Below, piece after piece: positions 8,843-15,945 of a stretch of DNA of 64,000 nt (within the stretch, counting starts at the first letter, position 1; each line of letters opens with the position of its first letter). A model generated the notes under the pieces. It searched no databases. It was not told the DNA's origin and saw only the letters and a list, made by a program, of their open reading frames with translations. This DNA is from T3SED10-260 sp035363255 (GTDB lineage: Bacteria > Caldisericota > Caldisericia > UBA6126), in contig DAOSES010000006.1 in the NCBI GenBank assembly GCA_035363255.1, positions 1 through 64,000 of the forward strand. The letters run 5' to 3'. The position numbers were made by a program, and so were the translations under genes.

Positions 8843-10171
8843 ATGCAAGAAATCTGGAAAAAAGTATTAGAACAACTACGAAGCCAACTATCCAAACCTA
8901 CTTTCGAAATGTGGTTTAAACATACTCAAGTCAAATCGTGGGATAATAAAAGCCTTTTAGTTTCTGTCCCTTCAGAATTTACTAAAGATTGGCTCCAGAC
9001 GAGATATGCTTCTTTAATATCTTCTGCACTTCAATCAGTAACCAACGAAACCTATGAAATTTCTTATTTCATAGAAGAAGATGAAAAAAAAACCAAGGCC
9101 AAACCTCAAGATAAAGACGCAAGCTCAAAAACCAAAGAACTTTTTTATTCCATGCAATTAAATGATAGGTATATATTTGAAAATTTTATTATTGGAGAAA
9201 GCAATCGCCTGGCTTTTGCGGGATGCAAATCTATTGCTGACTCTCCAGGGAGCACCTACAATCCACTATTTATTTATGGAGGAGTAGGACTGGGCAAAAC
9301 TCATTTATTACAGGCAGTAGCTCATTCTGCTTTAGTAAATGGTTGTAAAAAAGTAATTTATACAACTTCAGAAAAATTTACAAATGAAGTAATTTTTTCA
9401 ATTCAAGAAAGAAAAATGAGAGAATTCCATGACTTCTACCGTTCGGTAGATTTTTTAATTATTGACGATATTCAGTTTTTAGCTGGAAAAGAACGTACTC
9501 AAGAAGAATTTTTCCACACTTTTAACACGCTATATGATGCAAAAAAACAAATTGCTTTATCGTCCGATCGACCCCCGAAAGATTTATCAGATATAGCAGA
9601 AAGACTTAGAACTCGTTTTCAAATGGGTTTAATGGTAGATGTACAAGCTCCAGATTATGAAACACGAGTTGCAATTTTAAGAAAAAAAGCAGGCTTGGAA
9701 GAATTGGATGTGCCCGATGAAGTTTTAGATTTTATTGCAAACCAGCCTTTTACAAACATCAGGGAGTTGGAAGGCACTTTAATACGTCTTCTTGCTTATG
9801 CTTCTTTAAACAATATTGAGATTTCCATTGAATTAGCTAAGGAAGTATTAAAAGATGTGGTAACTTTAAGCAATAGGGTGATTACTGCAGAAGATATTAA
9901 AGAAGTTGTCTCTCAATACTTCAATATTACCGCACAAGATATGGAAACAAAAAAACGTTCTCAAGATATTTCTACCCCAAGACAAATAGCAATTTATCTA
10001 ATCAGGACACTGACAGATTACTCCCTACCGATGATAGGAAGATTTTTCGGTGGAAGAGATCATTCTACTATTATTCATTCTTACGAAAAAATTAAAAAAG
10101 AACTTGAACTTTCAGAGCCACTAAAAGCTGCTGTAAGTGAAATTATGACAAAACTAAGATATAAACAATAA
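8843..10171 (+). CDS. dnaA: Chromosomal replication initiator DnaA
   Basis: 442 residues, normal for the family. DnaA binds DnaA boxes at oriC, melts the origin and helps load the helicase. Domain I is residues 1-80 (IWKKVLEQLRSQLSKPTFEMWF), a short Lys-rich linker follows, and the AAA+ core has Walker A GGVGLGKTHLL (about 146) and Walker B FLIIDDIQFL (about 203). Domain IV ends in the DnaA-box-binding signature GGRDHSTIIHSYEKI near residue 402. An AGAGGT ribosome site precedes the ATG. It is not followed by dnaN, as would be common; instead the convergent parB-parA pair begins 28 bp after its stop. Confidence 0.98.
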   Translation: MQEIWKKVLEQLRSQLSKPTFEMWFKHTQVKSWDNKSLLVSVPSEFTKDWLQTRYASLISSALQSVTNETYEISYFIEEDEKKTKAKPQDKDASSKTKELFYSMQLNDRYIFENFIIGESNRLAFAGCKSIADSPGSTYNPLFIYGGVGLGKTHLLQAVAHSALVNGCKKVIYTTSEKFTNEVIFSIQERKMREFHDFYRSVDFLIIDDIQFLAGKERTQEEFFHTFNTLYDAKKQIALSSDRPPKDLSDIAERLRTRFQMGLMVDVQAPDYETRVAILRKKAGLEELDVPDEVLDFIANQPFTNIRELEGTLIRLLAYASLNNIEISIELAKEVLKDVVTLSNRVITAEDIKEVVSQYFNITAQDMETKKRSQDISTPRQIAIYLIRTLTDYSLPMIGRFFGGRDHSTIIHSYEKIKKELELSEPLKAAVSEIMTKLRYKQ

Positions 10172-10199
10172 CTATCACTATAAGTATTTATTAATTTAA

Positions 10200-11045
10200 T
10201 TACTTAGAATTAGTTATTAAAGAGTTGAAAGTGTTGAAAAACCCCAAAAACTCTTTTTCCTCCTTGAAAACTATTTCAATTTTTTTTCCTTTAATTTTCA
10301 CCGGTGTGTTGAAAAAAGTACTCATGGTATGTTCGTATTGTTTTCGAGTTTCTTTAGTTAAAAAAACACTTATTTCTCTTTTTTCTTTAGTTTCGCTTAG
10401 CTTTTTAATGTAGTCACTAAGCTGTTTTACAGACCATTGTTTGTCAAGAATAATGCTTAACAATTTTGTACGCTGAGAAATGTCAGTAATTTGAAGAAGT
10501 AATCTACCGTGTCCCTCAGATATTTGCTGAGTTTCAAGAGCTTTTATGGTGTCTGCATCCAAACTTAATAAACGTAAAATATTAGTGATGTAAACTCTAC
10601 TTTTTCCTAACACCTTCGATACTTGTTCATGTGTTAGTGAAAAACGTTGTAACATTTGTGAAATACTTTTAGCTAATTCCACAGGATTTAAGTCCACCCG
10701 TTGAATGTTTTCCACAATGGTTAGTTCTGCAGCCTTTTGATCTTGAACGTCAATAATATAAACTGGAGCAGTTTCTTTTTTTAAAAACTTCAACGCGCTT
10801 AGACGTCTGTGTCCAGCAATAAGTTCGTAACGGTCATCAATCTTGCGAACTACTAAAGGTTCTATAATTCCGTTTTCGCGGATAGAAGATATAAGCTCAG
10901 ACAATGATTCTTCAGTAATTAAAAATCTGGGTTGGTAAGGGGATTCTTTTATTAGATCTAATGAGATCTCATTAATGGAGGCATTGGCAGAATAATCTTG
11001 AATTAATGCATCTAAACCCTTACCTAATCCAAATTTTTTATTCAT
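10200..11045 (-). CDS. parB: Chromosome-partitioning protein ParB (Spo0J-like)
   Basis: 281 residues. A CTP-dependent clamp that loads at parS and organises the origin region. The N-terminal ParA-stimulating motif (KFGLGKGLDALI) is followed by the ParB/sulfiredoxin-type nucleotide domain (residues about 20-110, with SPYQPR and AGHRRLSA) and a HTH region (LTHEQVSKVLGKSRVYITNI, about residues 140-160). The C-terminus is the dimerisation domain. Its ATG overlaps the parA stop by eight bases, so the pair is translationally coupled. A perfect parS site for it lies at 27502-27517. Confidence 0.97.
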   Translation of the reverse strand: MNKKFGLGKGLDALIQDYSANASINEISLDLIKESPYQPRFLITEESLSELISSIRENGIIEPLVVRKIDDRYELIAGHRRLSALKFLKKETAPVYIIDVQDQKAAELTIVENIQRVDLNPVELAKSISQMLQRFSLTHEQVSKVLGKSRVYITNILRLLSLDADTIKALETQQISEGHGRLLLQITDISQRTKLLSIILDKQWSVKQLSDYIKKLSETKEKREISVFLTKETRKQYEHTMSTFFNTPVKIKGKKIEIVFKEEKEFLGFFNTFNSLITNSK

Positions 11046-11799
11046 GGCTAATAATCTCCTCTGCTAATGCTTTGTATGCATCAGCTCCCCTGCAAGAAGG
11101 GTCATAGTTAAGAATTGATTTTCCATATGAAGGTGCTTCACTTAACCTTACATTTCTTGGAATAATAGTTTTAAAAACTTGGTTTTTAAAATAGTTGATA
11201 ACTTCTCCACAAACCTGCTGAGAAAGAGAGGTGTGTGAATCATACATAGTTAGAAGGATACCTTCTATTTTTAAATCTTTGTTGTATCTTCTCTGAACGA
11301 GGGTTAGAGTGTTTAAAAGAGAGGTTAGACCCTCAAGCGCATAATATTCACATTGGAGAGGCACTATCACAGAATCTGAAGCGCTTAAAGCATTAACTGT
11401 GATAATACCTAAAGAAGGAGGACAATCCAGAATAATATAATCAAAGTCAGATTTTATTTCTTGGAGAGCTTGTTTTAATTGAAACTCCCTTTGCTCAATA
11501 TTGACTAACTCAACTTCTGCACCAGCCAGTTCAATGGTAGAAGGTATCAAAAACAAGCCAGGCAGATTGACAGGCATTATTGCTTCTTTTGCTGGGATTT
11601 GCCCAACCAAAACATTGTATATGCAATGAGTTAGTGAAGAACGTTTATAACCCAAACCAGTGGTTGCATTACCCTGAGTGTCAAGATCAATAAGTAAAAC
11701 TTTTTTCTTAAGTTTTACTAAATATGACGATAAATTAATAGCGGTAGTGGTTTTTCCTACACCGCCCTTTTGGTTTGTTATTGAAATAATTTTTGCCAA
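11038..11799 (-). CDS. parA: Chromosome-partitioning ATPase ParA (Soj-like)
   Basis: 253 residues from a TTG start at 11799, chosen because GAGGT lies about seven bases upstream and because the family begins at this point (LAKIISITNQKGGVGKTTT). A longer frame would run into the tmRNA 3' end. It is a Walker-type ATPase that works with ParB on origin segregation. Visible motifs are the deviant Walker A KGGVGKTTT near residue 12, Walker A' (LLIDLDTQGNAT) and Walker B (YIILDCPPSLG). Its stop overlaps the parB start. No separate promoter is obvious between tmRNA and parA. Confidence 0.96.
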   Translation of the reverse strand: MAKIISITNQKGGVGKTTTAINLSSYLVKLKKKVLLIDLDTQGNATTGLGYKRSSLTHCIYNVLVGQIPAKEAIMPVNLPGLFLIPSTIELAGAEVELVNIEQREFQLKQALQEIKSDFDYIILDCPPSLGIITVNALSASDSVIVPLQCEYYALEGLTSLLNTLTLVQRRYNKDLKIEGILLTMYDSHTSLSQQVCGEVINYFKNQVFKTIIPRNVRLSEAPSYGKSILNYDPSCRGADAYKALAEEIISHE

Positions 11800-11831
11800 A
11801 ACTCTTACCTCGTTTTTTAAAAAATAAAATA

Positions 11832-12191
11832 TGGTGGAGGTGACGGGAGTCGAACCCGTGTCCAAAACAAGGAAGATTTGCATGGAATTACAAGCTTCAC
11901 TGATTTATTGTGCTATTTGTGTAATTGAATCAGTAACATTATACACAAATTTCTCTAAAGATAGTTTTGGGCTCAGGAAGACCTTTAGAGAAATCTACCC
12001 GATCCACCTCTCACAAGTGTCGAACTAAGAACCCCTGAAAGGTAGAGATCTTAGTTCGTAACGGTTAAGCTACCGCTACTTGGTAATTTACATTGGCGTT
12101 TGTTTTGTTAGCGAATGATTAACGAGGCCAATCGCCATCCTCGGCTTGCCATAACAAACCAATCTTGCTTGTCGAAACCAAATACACCCCC
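11832..12191 (-). ncRNA. ssrA: tmRNA (SsrA)
   Basis: 360 nt. The 5' end GGGGGTG pairs with CACCTCC next to the encoded 3' ACCA, giving a seven-pair acceptor stem with one G-U. The 5' half carries GGTTTCGAC of the D-arm-like region, and the 3' end carries the T-arm GGTTCGACTCCC. The tag frame at 12112-12065 reads ANKTNANVNYQVAVA then TAA, preceded by the usual CG-rich segment. It tags stalled polypeptides for proteolysis and rescues ribosomes. The gene sits between plsX and parA. The tag is longer than the common ten residues and ends VAVA rather than ALAA. Confidence 0.96.
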
Positions 12192-12215
12192 ATTTTTCAA
12201 AGTACAATCAAAAAC

Positions 12216-12244
12216 ATTATACACAGAATGTGGAAAATGTTGAA
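12216..12244 (-). promoter_or_regulatory. Predicted tmRNA promoter
   Basis: On the minus strand a perfect TATAAT (12221-12216) lies 17 bases after a weak -35 (TTCAAC, 12244-12239). It would start a precursor about 18 nt upstream of the mature 5' end, leaving a leader for RNase P. A TTATACACA sequence (12217-12225) overlaps the -10. Confidence 0.45.
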
Positions 12245-12259
12245 AAAAAGTATAAAAAA

Positions 12260-13243
12260 TTAAAGGGTGGAGATTTGACTAATTAAGCTCTCTTGATGGA
12301 GTTTTTTTGCCAACAAGATAGCATTTTTGATTGCAAAAGCATCAGAACTGCCATGGCAAATGATAGATATACCGTTTACACCGAGTAGGGGTGCTCCCCC
12401 TACCACGCGATAGTCCATTTTGTGTTTTAACTTGCGAAAAGAAGACTTTAAAAAAAGTGCTGCTAATTTTCGTGCCAAAGATCCTTTAAGCTCTTCTTTG
12501 AGCCAGGACATAAGCGATTGAGCCACACCCTCAATGGTTTTAAGGACTATGTTTCCTGTGAAACCATCACAGACTACCACATCGCACAAACCGTTCATCA
12601 TTTCTCTACCTTCAATAAAGCCAGAAAAAGAAGGAAGCTGGGAAAGCAGAGGAAAGGCTTCTTTGGTAAGTTTATTGCCTTTTTCTTTTTCTGTTCCATT
12701 GTTGAGCAAAGCAATCGAAGGTTGATCTTTGTGGTAGAATATTTTGGCATAGGCATAGCCCATGCGAGCAAAATCAAACAAATGTTGGGGCTTCAGATCA
12801 GTGTTGGCGCCAGCATCCAGTAAGACAAAAGAACCTTTCATACATGGAACAGTGATGGCTATAGCAGGTCGATCAATAGTGGATAATCGACCGAGAAGAA
12901 AAAGAGATGCAGCCATTTGTGCGCCTGTATTGCCAGCGCTCACAATAGCGTGTGCTTCTTTGTTTTTGACTAACTCAACAGCGATACTTAGGGAAGAAGT
13001 TTTTTTTTGTTTTAAGATATGGGAAGGACTCTCTCCCATATCAATAGTGACATCGGTATGACGTATTTCAATGCGTTCTCTTATGGCTTGAGGCAAAAGG
13101 GCTATTTCTGGGGAGATAACAGACTGGTTACCCACCAGGATAATTGAAAGATCTTCATTTTCCTGGAGGGCATCCAATGCACCATTGATTTTGACTAGTT
13201 CAGGCAGGTCGCCGCCTGGTACATCCAAGGCAACTTTGATCAA
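12260..13243 (-). CDS. plsX: Phosphate acyltransferase PlsX
   Basis: 327 residues, normal length. PlsX converts acyl-ACP to acyl-phosphate for PlsY, the first step of phospholipid synthesis in the PlsX/PlsY pathway; it is a peripheral membrane protein. Recognisable segments are the N-terminal VALDVPGGDLPE (the family usually has IAIDAMGGD, so M is replaced by P here), SAGNTGAQMA, VLLDAGANTD, CDGFTGNIVLKT and the C-terminal GGAPLLGVNGISIICHG. It lies five bases downstream of rpmF, the usual arrangement. Its partner plsY is at 18102-18752. Confidence 0.96.
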   Translation of the reverse strand: MIKVALDVPGGDLPELVKINGALDALQENEDLSIILVGNQSVISPEIALLPQAIRERIEIRHTDVTIDMGESPSHILKQKKTSSLSIAVELVKNKEAHAIVSAGNTGAQMAASLFLLGRLSTIDRPAIAITVPCMKGSFVLLDAGANTDLKPQHLFDFARMGYAYAKIFYHKDQPSIALLNNGTEKEKGNKLTKEAFPLLSQLPSFSGFIEGREMMNGLCDVVVCDGFTGNIVLKTIEGVAQSLMSWLKEELKGSLARKLAALFLKSSFRKLKHKMDYRVVGGAPLLGVNGISIICHGSSDAFAIKNAILLAKKLHQESLISQISTL

Positions 13244-13248
13244 ATCGA

Positions 13249-13440
13249 CTATTTAGCTTCCTTTTCTTTGAAAATCAAAATCTTCTCTTCATTGTAGTAT
13301 CCACAGTATTTGCATACGTGATGAGAGGGTATAAGTTTTTGGCAATTAGAACAACGCGTAAGCGTCACGGGTGCAATGCGCATCTGTGCATTGCGGTTTC
13401 TCTGCCTGCGCTGTGTTCTTTTTTTCTTTGGTACCGCCAT
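13249..13440 (-). CDS. rpmF: 50S ribosomal protein L32
   Basis: 63 residues. The N-terminus AVPKKKRTQRRQRNRNAQ is the L32 signature. A four-cysteine zinc ribbon follows (CSNC ... CKYC), so this is the zinc-binding form. AAGGAG-like DNA (TCCTT on the plus strand) precedes the ATG at 13440. It heads the rpmF-plsX pair. Confidence 0.97.
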   Translation of the reverse strand: MAVPKKKRTQRRQRNRNAQMRIAPVTLTRCSNCQKLIPSHHVCKYCGYYNEEKILIFKEKEAK

Positions 13441-13507
13441 AAAATTCTCCTTCGCAATAAATTACATTAACAACGAATTGTATAGTATAGTTTAGCTTCA
13501 AGATAAA

Positions 13508-14206
13508 TCAAACTTTTTTTCGAGTAGAACAAACAAAAAAACCTCCCCGCAGGGGTTTGAATAGTTTACCTTTTATTTCGTTGATATCGACCAAAGGAAA
13601 ACGTGATGAACCCTGAGAAGGCGTAAAATAAACAGTACTTTCCATCGTAATAGACACAAAGAGCTTTGTATCATGCAAGAGAACTTTGAGTTCGGCGGGA
13701 GAAAAGAGATGAGCATGGGAATAAATGGAGGAAGCTTGAGGATAGCTGGTGATTTCTTGCATCCACGAAGACTCTTTGTTGAGCATACCAAAAATGAGTT
13801 GCCCCTGGGGTTTTAAGACTCTTCCCAACTCAAGAACAACTTGATAGGCATCTCGGCAAAACTCAAGAGCAGTGATGCAGATCACACTGTCGAAAAGATT
13901 GTTTTTGAATGGTAAATAGTGCATATCACCTTTGATATACTCAATTACAGGACCTTGATAGGATGGTTTGTTTTTGGCAAGTTGTAGCATTTTTTCTGAG
14001 GCATCCAAACCAATAACGTAATGCCCTTTCTTTGCTAATCGACGGCTATAGATTCCTGTCCCACAACCTGCATCAAGGATAAGACTAGCTCTTTCAGGAC
14101 TAAAGTGTTTAAAAACCAAACTATTTTCGAGTTTGTCCACCCTTTTCCCTACTTGATCCTGGTACCACAAATCATACGAATCCGCTATTTGATCAAACAA
14201 TGACAT
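13508..14206 (-). CDS. Class I SAM-dependent methyltransferase
   Basis: 232 residues from the ATG at 14206; the ATG six bases further upstream (14212) is too close to the GGGAG ribosome site, whereas 14206 is spaced by seven. The Methyltransf_11/UbiE-like fold is clear: motif I LILDAGCGTGIYSRR near residue 45, an acidic LDAS at the end of strand 2, GDMHYLPF, and the post-motif LGRVLKPQGQLIFGM. The C-terminal third has no recognisable specificity region. The substrate cannot be told. It stands between rpmF and purM and is divergent from purM. Confidence 0.85.
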   Translation of the reverse strand: MSLFDQIADSYDLWYQDQVGKRVDKLENSLVFKHFSPERASLILDAGCGTGIYSRRLAKKGHYVIGLDASEKMLQLAKNKPSYQGPVIEYIKGDMHYLPFKNNLFDSVICITALEFCRDAYQVVLELGRVLKPQGQLIFGMLNKESSWMQEITSYPQASSIYSHAHLFSPAELKVLLHDTKLFVSITMESTVYFTPSQGSSRFPLVDINEIKGKLFKPLRGGFFVCSTRKKV

Positions 14207-14333
14207 ATCCATACTCCCAAATATTAGTCATCGTTATTCTATCAAAAAAACGTATTAATGGTATCTGGTTTTTCGTTTACATATTTTTCCCTTATGATAT
14301 TCTAGTAGAGCAAACAGGGATATGGAGGTAAAT

Positions 14334-15386
14334 ATGAACGATTTTTACAAAGAGCACGGAGTAGATTCGGGACAAGAAGAACAAGCTATGAAAAAACTTC
14401 TTCAATGGATCAATCCTACTTTTGCTTTTAGAAAAAATATAGGTAAAAACCTGCTACCCATTGGTTTCTTTGCCAATATTGTTGATATAGGTAATGGTTT
14501 GGGTTTGGCTTTGTCGATGGATGGAGTTGGCACTAAAATTCTAATTGCTGAAAAACTTCAAAAATTTGATACCTTAGGTATTGATTGCATTGCAATGAAT
14601 GTCAACGATCTATTGTGTGTTGGAGCAGAGCCAGTGAGTTTCATGGATTATATCGCTGTTAGCAAAATCCAGGAACATCAAATAGAACAACTTGCCAAGG
14701 GATTTTACGAAGGAGCAAAACAAGCTGAAGTCAATATCCCAGGAGGAGAATTAGCTCAAGTAAAAGAACTCTTACATCCCGGCGAAAGCAGTATTGATCT
14801 TGTGGGTACAGCCATGGGTGTCATCAATACCAACAAGATTATCACCGGACATGAAATCAAGCCTGGCGATATTATTTTTGGCTTAAAAAGTAGTGGTATC
14901 CACAGCAATGGGCTAACCCTGGCGCGAAAGCTTCTCTTGCGAAGCGATGAAGATAACACATCCATACTCGAAGAGCTTCTGATTCCAACCCGAATTTATG
15001 TGAAAGAAATTATGACTTTGCTAAAAAATCAAATCAACATCAAAGGAATGGCTCATATCACAGGGGAGGGTTTTCTAAACATTCTTCGCCTTCAAGCAAA
15101 CGTGAAGTATATCATCCAAAGCCTTCCACCCACTCCCTCAATATTTGATAAAATTCAAACTGCTGGTCATATTGCTGATACAGAAATGTATAAGGACTTC
15201 AACATGGGTGTTGGTTTTGTTGTGTTGGTTGCTCAGCAAGAAAAAGATCGTGCCATAGCCTTGCTTGAAAGCATGGGTTCAGAATACCTTGAAATGGGTT
15301 ATGTCGAAGCCTATCCAAATCCAAGAATTGATATTCTTCCTAAAAAGATCACCAGCCAGGGAGATAGGTTTGAATGCCTCCCTTAA
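14334..15386 (+). CDS. purM: PurM-like phosphoribosylformylglycinamidine cyclo-ligase
   Basis: 350 residues from the ATG at 14334, chosen because GGAGG sits five bases upstream. AIR synthase makes aminoimidazole ribotide in purine synthesis. Family features: YKEHGVDSGQEEQAMKKL at the start, then LSMDGVGTKILIAEK (ATP/substrate loop), DCIAMNVNDLLCVGAEPVSFMDYIA, GGELAQVKEL, GLKSSGIHSNGLTLARK and AHITGEGFLNILRL. In most PurM proteins the last motif is HITGGGL; here the middle Gly is Glu. No other purine gene is nearby, which is unusual. A PurM-superfamily paralogue with another substrate is possible. Confidence 0.85.
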   Translation: MNDFYKEHGVDSGQEEQAMKKLLQWINPTFAFRKNIGKNLLPIGFFANIVDIGNGLGLALSMDGVGTKILIAEKLQKFDTLGIDCIAMNVNDLLCVGAEPVSFMDYIAVSKIQEHQIEQLAKGFYEGAKQAEVNIPGGELAQVKELLHPGESSIDLVGTAMGVINTNKIITGHEIKPGDIIFGLKSSGIHSNGLTLARKLLLRSDEDNTSILEELLIPTRIYVKEIMTLLKNQINIKGMAHITGEGFLNILRLQANVKYIIQSLPPTPSIFDKIQTAGHIADTEMYKDFNMGVGFVVLVAQQEKDRAIALLESMGSEYLEMGYVEAYPNPRIDILPKKITSQGDRFECLP

Positions 15387-15462
15387 ACAGGGATTCAAAC
15401 GAAAAAGCATTTGTTTTCTTCGTTTTAACGGCATTTCTAGGTTTGACGCTTAGCTTTTTTTT

Positions 15463-15945
15463 ATGCTAAACTCAAATCTTGGCAAGTTTGAGGAAGATAC
15501 TCCCTCAACACCAAGCATACAAAAGAATGCTCTTGAATACGATGAACCAGCCTATGAGACCTGGTTGGTTAGATATCTCGAAGGCTACAGCTCCATATAC
15601 TACCAAGAGATCCACACGATGCATCTAAAGAGCGAAAGTGTTCGCATAAAACAACATAAGCAACTTGATGAAGCTTACATAAAGCTTATGGATGAAGCAA
15701 ATAAGGTCAAAGCTCCTTTGCGTTACGCTGAACTTCATGATATTATGCGAGAAGAAGCCTGGATTTCATCTCAAATGCATAAGCAGTATCCGCTTTCGTA
15801 TCGCCAATACCAGCTTGCTTATTTCCAAAAAATGAAAAAACGCAATCAAGCTCTTTTATGGATGGAAAGACAAGAACCCAAGCTTTTGTTTCGATGGCTG
15901 ATACAAGAAAAGGCGGCTTTTCAAGCTAATAGCCTGGATAAGTAA
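15463..15945 (+). CDS. Uncharacterised helical protein
   Basis: 160 residues, no recognised domain. The sequence is rich in Gln, Lys, Tyr and Glu with predicted helices (residues about 30-150: YLEGYSSIYYQEIHTMHLKS, AYIKLMDEANKVKA) and no signal peptide or membrane segment, so it is probably a soluble cytoplasmic protein. No Shine-Dalgarno precedes the ATG. It lies 76 bp after purM and its last 20 bases overlap the convergent propeller/stalk gene. A downstream Met near 15613 is an alternative start. Codon use looks like that of real genes here, but function is unknown. Confidence 0.6.
   Translation: MLNSNLGKFEEDTPSTPSIQKNALEYDEPAYETWLVRYLEGYSSIYYQEIHTMHLKSESVRIKQHKQLDEAYIKLMDEANKVKAPLRYAELHDIMREEAWISSQMHKQYPLSYRQYQLAYFQKMKKRNQALLWMERQEPKLLFRWLIQEKAAFQANSLDK

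Noticed and set aside
11831..12028. 65-codon plus-strand frame
   Set aside because: It is antisense to tmRNA.
11939..12225. Two TTATACACA sequences as DnaA boxes
   Set aside because: One lies inside tmRNA and the other overlaps its promoter -10; two isolated matches are weak evidence.
15440..15480. TTGACG...TAAACT promoter for the gene at 15463
   Set aside because: The -10 would overlap the start codon, so it could only serve a downstream start; left uncalled.
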